Shown here one piece after another: positions 1-10,379 of a stretch of 64,000 nucleotides of DNA. How positions within the stretch are numbered: the first letter of the stretch is position 1; each line of letters opens with the position of its first letter. This DNA comes from Dendrolimus kikuchii (Eukaryota; Arthropoda; Insecta; Lepidoptera; Lasiocampidae). The stretch covers positions 2,254,001 through 2,318,000 of the forward strand of contig CM034397.1 in the NCBI GenBank assembly GCA_019925095.2. Reading direction: 5' to 3'. Position numbers and translations under genes: made by a program. Below the pieces are notes generated by a model. The model did not search any database. It was not told the origin of the DNA and saw only the letters and a list, made by a program, of their open reading frames with translations.

Positions 1-89
1 AAAAAAAAAAAAAAAGGGTAGCACACCGGAGAGACATTTGTGGAGCGACAATTTAAGCAGCAAATATTAAATGCAGATAATTTTTAAGT

Positions 90-490
90 CTTCCGTGATT
101 ACGGCTACTGAAACGTGGCCGAAACGTCGGAATAATAAAAATCAAATAAATTACCGCGCTTAAAATCGTTAAAACCTAATAAAACTACGTTATTCCGACG
201 TTTCGGCCACTTTTCAGTAGCCATGAATCATCACGGAAGACAAAGATGTCAAGTGTCAACGAGTATTGTTAAAGTTTTATTTAGCCTACCGCCAACTTGT
301 TAATTTTAATTATTTAATTTTAATTTTGTTTATGGTTATTATTTACTCTATGGGAGCCTAATCTAATTTACTACCGCTTCGCAACATGTTATGGCTTGAA
401 GAGAAGAAGCGGCGCAAGAAACTCTTCAGCAAACATGCCTAGCTCTAATAATTTTATATAATATTAAAATGGGTGGAAGGAAAAATAAAA
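90..490 (+). repeat. CR repeat, copy with internal inverted repeat
   Basis: Unclassified interspersed repeat. Its left part is an imperfect inverted repeat: arm 90-137 and arm 190-239 both carry the block GGCCGAAACGTCGGAATAA or its complement, so about 150 bases could fold into a hairpin. The same block recurs at 15079-15300 and, in the other orientation, at 42848-43120. No coding capacity is seen. Confidence 0.75.
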
Positions 491-1026
491 GAAATTATCA
501 GTCAAGTTGGTTTGTGTTCCGTTGCGAATATTACGTTAAAACCTAGTTTTATTAAGTGAAACTTCTTTAGAATTGTTGTAATTTGAAACTCGATCGAAAA
601 AGCGACACTAAATTCCTAGGTATTTTTTATGATTTGCCATTTTAATCATTTTGGTTATTTTGTCTATTTTGGTAATTTTGGTAGTTTGAGTCATTTTGAT
701 AGTTTTCGTAGATGTTGTAGTTTTGGTAGTTTTTGTAGTATAGTAGTTTTCATAACTCTTGTTTATTAAGCTTTGTAGATGTAATTATGTTCACCTGCAT
801 AATCTCTAAAGTTTCACTTCTACTGCGTGTGAACTGCACTTACATACATTTAGTTTTGTTTTATTAATTTATTGCGAACCTGGCACACAGCCCTAATTGA
901 AACGGGTTATCATCGCCTTTAAACGCTTGCAAAAACACCATGGACGAGGCCCATTGTTAGTCTTTACGATGGAAGAAACGGGATGAGATAAAGAGATCAA
1001 ATAAGAAATGGGAGAGAGGAGATGGT
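491..1026. other. No gene seen; degenerate short tandem repeat
   Basis: AT-rich DNA without a convincing open frame. From about 630 to 760 there is a degenerate tandem array of an ~11-base unit related to TTTTGGTAGTT. The rest shows nothing recognisable. Confidence 0.55.
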
Positions 1027-1310
1027 CTAGGGAACCAAATAGGGTGATCCTGTGGACTCCATCCCCCCCCCCCCCCGTACCCTAACACACAGACGTAGTA
1101 CTTCAGTTTCTGTGACACCCCATAAAAGCGCATAGGAGAGGGCGAAGGTTAGGTTTATTGGGTAGTTTGACGGCCGACATCCCTCTGTCCTCCGTTCGGA
1201 GGCCAAAGACCTGGGAAACGGTCGATCAAAAGTCCCACACATCCCTCGGTTTAAAGCCGTCTCCCCAGGCCCGAGGATGGTGTCCCAAGAAAAGACATTC
1301 CCACTACGTC
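1027..1310 (+). repeat. NR repeat, GC-rich, with C14 tract
   Basis: GC-rich segment related to the complement of 28090-28345; both share CACCCCATAAAAGCGC followed by a GGCCGACAT block. It resembles the 3' untranslated part of a LINE by composition, but no coding end is visible. A homopolymer of 14 C lies at 1063-1076. Confidence 0.55.
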
Positions 1311-1578
1311 ATTAAAAAAAGGGAGACAAGGAGGTGAGCAATCGGAACTCTCACTCATCGTACAAACCACTATTATCGGAAGGCTAGCAGTTTGATTGAG
1401 TTAATGTTTAAGTTTTACATCATTATGTTACTCTTGTTTTATGACGCTATTATACTAAATTTATTTCAATACACTGTTTTTGATCCTTACAATCAAAATA
1501 AAAGACCACCTAAAGTTGGACTTGAGTTTGTGTCCAATTTCTTTTGTTTTATTGTTTGCCTGTTGGTTGTTGTGGTAT

Positions 1579-2072
1579 AGACTATTATTTTTTTATTTTT
1601 TTGCCAGGGGAAATCCGTTTGAGGACTAAGCCGCGACAGGCACGGAAGCCTGGGGTGTAATTCGCGACCCGTGGGTGGGATTCGCCAGATCGGGAGTGGC
1701 ACTAGCGTGCCCAGTCAGAACTGATGCCACGCTATTGCCACTCCCCAGTTAGGGATAGCCACTAAAACCCCTGGGTGTTTCGTCCTACGCCTTATGCCAG
1801 GGCTACGGGTAAATGGGATTCTCAGCTCCGCATGCCCTGGCAGGCGTGGGCCTCACGCACAGGCCTCTTCCATTGCCGAGGGACTTGTTTTGTCCTCCGG
1901 CATCATCTAGGTCTAGTACGGGTGTGAAGTGGTCTGCAACGCGCGAGATGAGCGCGCGCAGAACACTCGCGCTCTTATCTCGACGGCAAGTGCAGGTGAG
2001 TGAGAACCCCTATACCCCAAGGGGCCCCACCCGCGCCGCCCGCTTACGGCGGCCGGAGGTCGATATCCGCAA
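1579..2072 (-). mobile_element. R1-clade-like LINE 3' end (R1L)
   Basis: 5'-truncated LINE 3' end read on the minus strand: the last codons ADIDLRPP-stop near 2045-2070, a ~400-base GC-rich 3' untranslated region, then an A-rich tail (T-rich at 1583-1602 on plus). The same end is seen with more coding sequence at 19276-19849. A 7-base direct repeat, gtggtat, at 1572-1578 and 2073-2079 is a possible target duplication. Confidence 0.7.
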
Positions 2073-2095
2073 GTGGTATTCACCAGCATTATACT

Positions 2096-2395
2096 TTTTT
2101 GTTTTTTTTTTTTTGTTTTGAGGCGAGGGAAAATGCTTAACCGATTTACGCACAAACTGGGTCGTTGCTAGGAGAACGACACGCGTCGGTCGGGGGCGAT
2201 AATACTGCAGCAATAGTATGCTCTTGGCAGTCCTCCGTCCGCGATCGACGTCACAGAATAGTGTGGAAGACTCCGAGCGTTGCTACACGAGCGAGCAACC
2301 CCAATACCCACTAAAAACCCCCTCCTCCCTGACGACCCTGCGCTTTGTTTGTGTTGAAAAGGCTGAGATTTAGAACATAGTTACGCCCAGCCGAA
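2096..2395 (-). mobile_element. LE retroelement 3' end, with TSD
   Basis: Poly(A)-ended element on minus (T-rich run at 2096-2120). It matches 7095-8236, 35170-35638 and 59864-60267. It is flanked by 15-base direct repeats at 2081-2095 and 2396-2410 that differ at one base (caccagcattatact / caccaacattatact). It is inserted immediately beside the R1L copy. LINE clade not assigned. Confidence 0.8.
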
Positions 2396-2410
2396 CACCA
2401 ACATTATACT

Positions 2411-3316
2411 GATACAACGCTGACCAACTCATATGAGTTAAGTAAGTCACGAGCATGGAAAATATAATATAATCTCTACTGAACTTTGTTCTGTAGATTT
2501 CATAATAAAATAAGTTATTAAATTTACCATGACTCTTATTATTATGTTAAATATAAAACATTTGTAAACATTTAAAACGGAGTCCTTTACAATATTAGTA
2601 TGAAAAAATTGTCAAGATGACCCGCGGCTGCGGCAGTTTTTTCTGTCATTTATAAAGTGGTGACGTAAATGTTGCGTGCTCGTGTTTTGTGGCTTCAGTT
2701 TAGGACCGGCTTAGTGCATAAATAATGGAAAACAAGTGCGTAATAATATATTTACTATAATTATTTGTCCCGTAATTTAACATGCCTAATGTTTAGATTG
2801 TAGAATACAATATATATTAATTAATACATACAGATATACCTCGTGACTAATTGCTATAAAAAATAATACCAGAAACTGGTTGATTTTGGTTATTGTTAAT
2901 TTAGGTCAGCAATAATTTATTATATTTTATCTCAGTCTTGTGTTTCGTGAGCTATTTTTATTATATAGGTAAGTTCTTAAAGGCTTAATTTGATTGTTTT
3001 TAAATGAATTCTTTGTGCCAAGGTCAATAACAAGGTGCCAGCAATAAAGCGTTGTCTTCGCAAAAATCACACGTAAATCATTTGTAAAAGTTTTGATTGA
3101 TGTTTAATTAAAGTCTGCATTTAATTAATTTTGCCAAAATAATAACTAACCAATAAAATTTTGATGAGTGAAAGCAAAGTGAGTAGAAATTCCTAAACAC
3201 CAGGCAGAAAGTTGGGCAAAATTGCGAAGATCGAGACATAAACATAGTATGCTACTTTAGCTCGTGGATTTACTCATAATAAAATACTCGTTAGCCTATA
3301 TTCTACATATTTTATT
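2411..3316. other. No repeat or gene confirmed
   Basis: AT-rich, apparently single-copy within the window. Around 2660-2740 there is a TGACGTAA CRE-like site and, about 60 bases on, an ATG in good context (ataataATGG) opening only a very short frame (MENKCVIIYLL then stop). It could be a first exon or chance. Confidence 0.4.
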
Positions 3317-3437
3317 TGTGCAAGGACGTAGAAAGAATACAAATTGCTAATGTCGAGTGGCCTGTAGTAAGAGGCGACAAAACAACACAGAAAGGTGGTA
3401 GGGCCTTGCACGTCTACATGGCTACCACCCCTGTGGC
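3317..3437 (+). repeat. SB repeat, decayed 5' part
   Basis: Diverged first ~120 bases of the SB family: the region around GGCCTGTAGTAAGAGGCGAC and the segment ending CTACCACCCCTG are recognisable. It faces the next SB copy (3535-3832), making an inverted pair. Confidence 0.65.
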
Positions 3438-3534
3438 CCATTTCTGCTATTCAAAGATATTCAAAGTGAGATTCTATTGCGATAGTATCAAAAAAACGTA
3501 TTCTACTAAATTCCAGTATCGTCTTTTTATTTAT

Positions 3535-3832
3535 TTTTATTGCAGGAGTTCAGCAAACAGGCAGACGGTCTACTTGATGGAAAGCCTATGGACATTTGCA
3601 ACACCAAAGTTGCTACAAATGCGCTGCTGCTCTCTTAAGGGAGACTGGAACCTGGTCACTAATGCCGGAATACAACTCAAGGTTGTTATGGCGACATACT
3701 TTAGACGAGGGGTGGTAGCCATCCAGTCAGGCAAATGCCCTACCACCTGGCTGTGGGTTGTTTTGTCGCCTCTTACGACAGGCCGCCCGGTCGCAGGAAA
3801 TTGTATTATTTCTCCGTTCCTGCACGGATAAA
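3535..3832 (-). repeat. SB repeat, near full length
   Basis: SINE-like element on minus. Its 5' end, TATCCGTGCAGGAACGG, is at 3832 and its LINE-like tail with A-rich end is at 3535-3600. Open frames across it on both strands are shared by all SB copies and are not evidence of a protein. Confidence 0.85.
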
Positions 3833-4071
3833 AATAAAAATATAAAATCACGCTTAACCTAGTCATCGGAACGTTGGTAACGAAAGGCAAAGCAACTGAC
3901 CAGTGGGTTATCAACCAGTGATTCCCTCGCCGTTTGCACGTGGACAGCTTGCAACGAGGCGATTTGGTGATGGTACGACCATGACAAATGAGCGCATGTC
4001 CATAGATATTTACATAAAAATAATATTGACTAATGCATGAGCGAAGGCAGTGCTGGTTGGGTGGCTTTAAT

Positions 4072-4385
4072 TATCCGTGCAGGAACGGAGAAAGAAAACA
4101 ATTTCCTGCGGCCGGGCGGCCTGTCGTAAGAAGCGACTTAACAACCCACAGCCAGGTGGTAGGGCATTTGTCCAACTGGATGGCTACCACCCCTGGTCTA
4201 AAGTATGTCGCCATAACAACCTTGAGTTGTGTTCCGGCATTTGTGACCAGGTTCCAGTCTCCCTTAAGAGAGCAGCAGCGCATTTGTAGCAACTTTGGTG
4301 TTACAAACGTCCATAGGCGATGGTAACCGCTTTCCATCAAGTGGGCCGTCTGCTTGTCTGCTGATCTCCCGCAATAAAAAAAAAA
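4072..4385 (+). repeat. SB repeat, full length
   Basis: It starts at TATCCGTGCAGGAACGG and ends in GCAATAAAAAAAAAA. It shares the same 5' boundary with about 15 other copies, unlike the ragged 5' ends of the LINE copies here. No clear target duplication. Confidence 0.9.
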
Positions 4386-4954
4386 TTTAAAGAGATTAAC
4401 TAAAATTTTAAAAAACATAATTAATAGTACTGTCATTCACAAACAACCCATATAAAGTAAAGGCGTCAACTCACTGTTATTTCTAATTTGTTATGTACAC
4501 CGATCCTTACCTTTCTTTTATATCTAACTTTCATCATGAAATCCATTTGTTGACTTAGTTCAAGGAGTAACAGAAGTGGTGAAATGATGATAACAAGTAC
4601 GCTCTTGAGTTAAATAGCCACTTCAGTCTTCAAATGAATAGTAAAAACTAGCAAAACTCGTCATCAAAATAGATAAGGCACCCAGAAGGCTGATTACGTT
4701 ACCTCGCTGGATCGCCATATTGATCCGTTGTCCGAAATACGCATACACCTAAAGATTTGATTATGTGTTTTGGGAGTTCTTTGCAGAGGCTCATGACCTC
4801 AGGTCAGCAAAGCGCACAAACAAATAACTCGATCTCCCTGAGGATTTCATATTTGCGTGGATTCAGCTGTTTCCGCCGCCGAGATGGCTGATCTAGCCGT
4901 ATATCATAAATGAGATTTGGACAGCGTGTCTACGCATTAGAAAAAAATAATATA
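4386..4954. other. Mostly unrecognised; short LINE-like 3' fragment
   Basis: At 4676-4735 the sequence GGCACCCAGAAGGCTG... matches 32905-32965 and loosely 41387-41450, so it is a repeated LINE-like 3' fragment. Nothing else was recognised. Confidence 0.45.
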
Positions 4955-5475
4955 ATAAGTTATTCTTAAGGTATTGGTAAGACGGTAAGACGTATTCTTG
5001 GTCTGAGAGTGTCGGGGTGAAGGTAAGGCAAGGAATGCTCCGGTGGTTCGGGCATGTGGAAAGAATGACTAAACAGATATACAATGCAAAAGTGGATGGA
5101 TGCAGAAGTCGTGGAAGGCCACGACACACCTTCCATGATCAAATTGATCGTGTACTAGCAGAAGGTGATGTCAGGAGCTTTAAGAACAGACGAGCGTGCA
5201 TGACAAGAGTTATGAACGTCAAAGAAGCAAGTGAGGTGTGTAAGAATAAGCCTAAATGGCGCTCTGTTGTTCGTGCCTACTCCGCAAGGGAACTGGCGTG
5301 AAGTTATGATGATGATGATGACGATGATTCTTAAGGTACACCACAACATAAAAATCACTAAATTAATGTCACACACAGTAACAAAAATAAACAATAAGCG
5401 TGTATGAACTCTAAAAACTTTCATAGAAATTAAGTTGTGAAAAAGGGTACGGAACTCGAGTCCGTAGAGTTGTTA
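4955..5475 (-). repeat. GR repeat, interrupted by RTE-1
   Basis: Second copy of the repeat at 51585-52110, in the opposite orientation. GR sequence lies on both sides of the RTE-1 insertion at 4974-5326. The other copy reads straight through this point, so it serves as the pre-insertion site. GR itself is unclassified. Confidence 0.75.
4974..5326 (+). mobile_element. RTE-1 LINE 3' end, (ATG)n tail
   Basis: 5'-truncated RTE-like LINE. It encodes the C-terminal part of ORF2 (GMLRWFGHVERM, then SRGRPRHTFHDQIDRVL, ending ARELA-stop) with a short deletion after VERM. It ends in (ATG)n instead of the (ATGT)n tail of other copies. A 12-base target duplication, attcttaaggta, lies at 4962-4973 and 5327-5338. 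Confidence 0.9.
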
Positions 5476-5724
5476 AAAAAAAATGTGTCTACGCAAAACA
5501 TATCTCATACCCGAGGCGTGCCACACCGCCAGGCAATGAGTGTCATTCAGCAAAAGAAAAAAATAATATCCTCCCGTTGTCCTCTCTCCTTGTCTCTCCT
5601 ATCCGCCACAAAACTCGCGCGAACAAGACGCACAATGGGAAGAAACAATGTCTATGGCGCTGTGCTTCCGCCTCTGTCAAAACTGTCAAGCGATTTTGGA
5701 AAGCTACCGCTTGAAAAATTCTAA

Positions 5725-6039
5725 GAGTTTTTGGCGGGAACTGAAAGGAGACGTTGTGCTGTGCAGTGTTATTTTCTAAAAATGTGTAAAATTACTCTAA
5801 AATGAACAATAGTTGTAGGATATTGATAGTTTTTGAGTAGTAATTATGTGTTTTGTGAGAAATGTGAACTGTATAGTCAAATGTGGCCTTTTGAGTTTTC
5901 ACAAGAACTCCGTTGAATGGCGTTAGTTGTAGCCTACAATACAACTGCGCGACTATTATACGAAGACTTAAACATCAGAATTGGCTGTATGGACTAGATT
6001 CCTTTGCCCGCCTTTGTGGCGAATACAACTACTACTACA
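5725..6039 (+). mobile_element. FR repeat, trinucleotide-tail type, with TSD
   Basis: A 315-base element flanked by 12-base duplications gaaaaattctaa at 5713-5724 and 6040-6051. It begins GAGTTTTTGGCGGGAACTGA and ends in an ACT-type trinucleotide run. It shares its first ~215 bases with copies at 44399, 51707 and 21875, but has a different 3' tail. It has no open frame or obvious pol III box; possibly a SINE or non-autonomous LINE derivative. Confidence 0.85.
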
Positions 6040-6264
6040 GAAAAATTCTAAATTCAAAAACGAACCAGCAAATCCAACAAACAAGTGATTGTTCCATATT
6101 ATTCCTATTATCCTATAACGTATCACCAAGCACTCTGTCGAATATAATTCCGGTACAGCAATAAGCTAAGTGCAATGCAAAGGTTAAGCATATTCTCAAA
6201 ATTTGCTTTTATTTTTAAGACGTAATAAGCAATTTAAGGACGCTGTTATTTCTTCAAATGTTAG

Positions 6265-6491
6265 ATTAATCCGTGGGGATTTGGAATGAGCTCCCGGCCG
6301 AGGTTTTCCCACAGCGCTACGATATGGAGTTCTTCAAAAAGGGTGTCATAAAATTTCTTCGAGGCCGGCAGCGCGTTGGCGACATCTCTGATGTTGCAAA
6401 CGTCCATAGGCGACGGTAACCGCTTTCCACCAGGTGGGCCGTTAGCCTGTTTGCTGTATGTAATTCAGCTATAAAAAAAAAAAAAAAAAAG
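6265..6491 (+). mobile_element. LINE 3' end (Jockey/CR1-like), poly(A)
   Basis: The final 47 codons of a LINE ORF2 at 6279-6419 contain WNELPAEVFPQRYDM and FFKKGV, ending DVANVHRRR-stop. A short 3' region and an A19 tail at 6473-6491 follow. The last codons and 3' region match the tail of SB repeats, whose frame also ends VANVHRRW-stop. This is the likely source of the SB tail. Confidence 0.8.
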
Positions 6492-7083
6492 ATTAGAATC
6501 GATAACACTTTATTACTCACCAAAATAAACATATAGTATTGTAAGTATGCATTACAATACTTCTTAACAAAAACAGCAGGCGTCCTTATCGCAAAAAGCG
6601 ATCTCTTCCAGGCAACCTGGCTTAAAAGGATTTCTTAACTAATCTGGTGACGTTGAGCAGAAAAAAGACAGAACTATACACTCAAGGGGCCTTACTTATA
6701 ATCGTTTCTTAAATTTAAAGAAACTGTTCAGCAACTGATTAGTGAAAATCTTACCCATAAACTCCTCTTTAATCGAATAATTTGGGTACAACCTACGTTA
6801 ATCATTCAAATTTCGTTTATCTGTGCTCCTCTTAGGTAAGTAACAAGTAATACACGTTTACAAGTGAAACAAAAGGTATTCATTGATGAAGGTCTGAATC
6901 TGATTCTCTTACTTAAGAGATGGCTAATCGTTTCTTAACGAGATTATTATAAGTGTTAGACTTGACTGTATTTTAATTTAATTTCACTTAAATTAAGGGC
7001 TGATTATAAATAAAAAAGGCACGGAGCGAACTTTAAATTGCGTGTATTGTTCTCAACGGTTGGAGGCGGAAGGAAGGGGTGGG
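6492..7083. other. Mostly unrecognised; LINE 3' UTR-like fragment
   Basis: At 6580-6640 a segment (CGCAAAAAGCGATCTCTTCC) resembles 41150-41200, so it is repeated. The rest is AT-rich with no open frame. Confidence 0.45.
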
Positions 7084-7247
7084 AGACAAAAGGGGTTTTT
7101 TTTTTGGCGAGGGAATATGCTTAACCGATTTACGCACAAACTGGGCCGTTGCTAGGGGAACGACACGCGTCGGTCGGGGGCGATAACACTGCAGCAATAG
7201 TATGCTCTTTGCAGTGCTCCGTCCGCGTATCGACGTCACAGAATAGT

Positions 7248-7972
7248 ACCTCCACCGCGATCTGGAGCTTCCCTCCATCAAAAACTACATTACGTCGCTC
7301 TCGCGTAAGTATTTCGATCTCGCGCCGCACCATCGAAATCCGCTCGTCGTGTCCGCGTCCGATTATAAGCCTCGTCGAAAGGCTCTTGTGCGACGACCGC
7401 GTAACGTCCTGACGGACAGAGTCGACGTTATTACGAAACGGCTGGCCCGGATCAGTCCGCCCACGGTTAGAACAGTAGGCTGGCAGGCACCGACAGACAG
7501 ACACAGACGGCGGCGTCTCAGACGCCGCCAATCAAGATCTCTCCACGTCCCCGCGAGGGACGCTAGGAGACATAGCTCACCCCACAGGATAGACTAGGCG
7601 TGTTGCTGGGAAGTTTCTTTCGCCGTTTCTTCTCTCCCAGCCATAACACGTTGCGAAACGGCAGTGAGATAGCGTAGGCCACCGCAAACCACCGATCCCG
7701 GCCCGCCGTGATCCTTCCCTTCGGGCTTTATATTACCCGTCGCCCGTTCTCAATTAGTATTTTGTGTCGCCCTATGGTGGGCATCATTAAATTCATTCCC
7801 CATTCATGGCAACAGTCCAGCCGAAGTAAAACTCCTTAGGGAGCTCCCTCGAGCAAGTTGCCCCCCCGGGCTCGAGCGCCTTCGCTTCGCGAAGGCACTC
7901 GCCCCAAAGACCCCGGTAAAGTTGTAAGGTCTTCGGACCAACAACATAAAGTCAAGTCCAATAAAAAAAAAA
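7248..7972 (+). mobile_element. Jockey-like LINE 3' end nested in LE
   Basis: A 725-base, 5'-truncated LINE: the ORF2 C-terminus (7250-7597), a ~365-base GC-rich 3' region, then a poly(A) end at 7962-7972. A 13-base target duplication, gtcacagaatagt, at 7235-7247 and 7973-7985 lies within LE, so this insertion is younger than the LE insertion. It is homologous to 28546-29165. Confidence 0.92.
7250..7597 (+). pseudogene. Jockey-like LINE ORF2, C-terminal fragment
   Basis: 115 codons open to a TAG. The start, HRDLELPSIKNYITSLSRKY, resembles the end region of Jockey-clade reverse transcriptase proteins (an HxDLxLPxIxxYI-type motif, from memory of the family). The tail is very arginine-rich. There is no start codon, because the copy is truncated at its 5' end by target-primed reverse transcription. 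The same frame is partly present at 28928-29160 on minus. Confidence 0.7.
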
Positions 7973-8456
7973 GTCACAGAATAGTGTGGAAGACTCCGAG
8001 CGTTGCTACACGAGCGAGCAACCCCAATACCCACTAAAAACCCCCTCCTCCCTGTCGACCCTGCGCTTTTGTTTGTGTTGGAAAAGCTGAGATTCAGAAC
8101 GTAGTTACGCCCAGTCGATCCAGCGCAATAAAGTGCCTGGAGTGTGTCCTGGGAGAACACACCCCACTTCGCTGTGCGAGGGTAGAAGGTCCTTTGCTCT
8201 CCTAGCAAGCTAAAGGCCCCCCGCGGTAAACGGAAAAGACAAAAGGGATGCAACAACGGATGGGGTTTTTGGTGTTGCTTGTGCAGAAACAGTGTTGCAA
8301 GTAAACTAAATATTGTGAATGTTAGGTAATCCAACAGCAAGGCCGAAAATATACATGCTTACCATTGGCGACAAGACCGCCCATTGAACTTTAATTTATG
8401 TGCAATAGTTATTCATTCATTCATTAACTTAATTAATTGACAACATATTATTATGT

Positions 8457-8778
8457 TTATCCGTGCAGGAACGGAGAAAGAATACAATTTCCTGCGGCCG
8501 GGCGGCCTGTCGTAAGAGACGACTAAACAACCAACAGCCAGGTGGTAGGGTATTTACCCGACTGGATGGCGACCACCCCTGTTCTAGAATATGCTGCCAT
8601 AACAACCTTGTGTTGTGTTCCGGCATTAGTGACCAGGTTCCAGGCTCCCTTAAGAGAGCAGCAGCGTATTTGTAGCACCTTTGGTGTTACAAATGTCCAT
8701 AGGCGATGGTAACCGCTTTCCATCAAGTGGGCCGTCTGCCTGTCTGCTGAACTCCTGCAATAAAATAAAAAAATAAAA
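8457..8778 (+). repeat. SB repeat, full length
   Basis: It starts at TTATCCGTGCAGGAACGG and ends with CAATAAAATAAAAAAATAAAA. It is structurally complete: head block GGGCGGCCTGTCGTAAGAG, middle, then LINE-like tail GGTAACCGCTTTCCATCA. Confidence 0.9.
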
Positions 8779-8796
8779 ATAAATAGGTAACAATAA

Positions 8797-8999
8797 CAGC
8801 TCATAAAGGTATCACTGCTGGGCTCGGCTGTCCCACTATATGAGAACGGAGTAACCCGCCACGCGTATCCAAGGCGGCTTGGCAGGTTTGACGCATCGGT
8901 TATCTCGATGTACGGGTTTCATCACGATGTATTCCTTTACCGTTGTTAGCACGTGGCAATTGTAACAATGTGCACATGATCAGAAAATTGTCTAAGACT
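8797..8999 (-). mobile_element. tSINE, 5'-truncated
   Basis: Minus-strand copy of the tRNA-derived SINE that lacks the tRNA-like head. The 3' landmarks are present: the CTGCTGGGCTCGG complement and the TTGGCAGGTTTGACGCATC region. Compare the full copies at 11058-11371 and 52362-52652. Confidence 0.8.
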
Positions 9000-9639
9000 T
9001 GACCAGTTTGCATAACTACCTTAAAATTTCTCAAAAATTAAAATAGAAATAATTTCGTATTTGCCTCGAAAAATATCTGGGGACTGGTGAAATACAATGC
9101 AACTTTCTTCACAAACTATTTAAACAAATAAAACAACAAAGGCTTCTTGGAAGCGATAAGCGAGTAATTTTATCAATAATCTACGGCAATTAGTCGCAAG
9201 AAATAATATTACCGCTTCTGTGCTCTCAAATCTTGAGCAACATCTCTATTAGACTACAAAAGCCACTCGTCGCAGGTTTTTTTTTCGTTCTGTAAGAAAA
9301 TAGCTTTCAATGGTAGTTTGAAATACGGAAATGGAAGGTATTTTTATTATGTCCCTGCTTCATCTGGGATAATGCAAGTGTTATTTGTGATGTGACAGAA
9401 AAGATATGTACACTATACTTTGACCAATGATTTATTTTCTTTCTGACAGGTCGATCAGCGATCGATTTGTGATGTCCTAAATCCTAAAGCATTACCAATT
9501 CAATTTTATTTATTTTTATTTTTGTCAATAGGTTTTAATTAGGGATGGGCCGAAATTCATTTTACATTAGGTTTGACCGAATTTCAGCAGCTTGAGCCGA
9601 ACTTCGCGGCATTTGACCAAAATTCGGTTTAAATTTCAG
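9000..9639. other. No gene seen; hAT-like motif near end
   Basis: AT-rich. At 9541-9640 a TAGGGATGGGCCGAA stretch with imperfect internal repeats of CCGAATTT resembles hAT-type termini, but no partner end was found. Confidence 0.35.
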
Positions 9640-9975
9640 TCATCCAAGGCGACCACGGTCGTTATGGTCGTGGCGAAGACGACACTATTGACGTCATTTT
9701 CGATCACACAGCGCTCACAACGACACATGTCAAGAGGTGGGTCGAAGTGGGCGTTGACTACAGAGCATTAATTCTCTTTATCTCTTGACATTGCAAAAGG
9801 CGCAATTTTCAAATCAACCAATGACATTTGTGTATTTGGTCGTTTATGACATCAACGCTCCAGAATCAGTTCCACTAGAGTTTATGATTGTAACGTCCGC
9901 AAGCAAGTGGAACGGGAAAATTCGCGGTCCTGAACGTGGTCGTTGCGAGTCCCTTCTGGAACGTAGCTCTAATGG
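9640..9975. repeat. MITE-like repeat (family M), left end missing
   Basis: It matches 26407-26672 and 58738-58986 through AAGGCGACCACGGTCGTT, TTTTCGATCACACAGCGCTC and the right end GTTGCGAGTCCCTTCTGGAA. The intact copies have imperfect terminal inverted repeats near CGTTCCATTAG; this copy keeps only the right terminus. Confidence 0.65.
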
Positions 9976-10379
9976 GCTTGGAAACGTCAAAAAGAAAATA
10001 AATCGTTGGACCTGGTATAATGTCATCATCCATGAATCCGTCCATCTTCCGTTGCCCCCCTCCCCCCGCTATAAAAATGTGGTCCGGTCGAGCCCAACAG
10101 TGGAACATTTATGGTCTGTTATTTTTTATAAGCTCTTCTAAGAAATGTTGTTACCAAACAATGATACAAGGTAACTATAAGCTATATCTAGGGGTCATCG
10201 GTAGATGATCTTGATATACTTTCACTGGCCCAACCGCCCTGAGTCTCCTCTCATACAAATGTCACTCAAATATTGTTTTATGACCCTGTTGTATAATAAT
10301 TATGGGTTTATCTTGTTTAATTTACGATTTAATTCAGTTATACTTAGCAATTAATTACTATAAGAGAAAATTTAGGTTT
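9976..10379. other. Nothing recognised
   Basis: No repeat shared within the window, no convincing coding frame. The 118-codon frame 9785-10141 crosses the MITE boundary and is rejected. Confidence 0.5.

Larger units (their letters stand above)
7095..8236 (-). mobile_element. LE retroelement 3' end, split by a nested LINE
   Basis: LE on minus with its poly(A) end at 7095-7105. It is flanked by 11-base duplications agacaaaaggg at 7084-7094 and 8237-8247. It is interrupted from 7248 to 7985 by a Jockey-like LINE insertion. Joining the outer parts gives a contiguous match to 59864-60267. Confidence 0.9.

Noticed and set aside
3570..4436. Conserved-looking frames such as MQERRKNTISCGRAACRKRR and the antisense RSSADRQTAHLMESGYHRLW, present many times
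   Set aside because: They recur in several frames and both strands of every SB copy, with stops and shifts in different places. This is repeat sequence read in translation, not a protein family, apart from the last few codons borrowed from a LINE ORF2.
9785..10141. 118-codon plus frame
   Set aside because: Crosses the MITE-like family M and its flank; not preserved in other copies.
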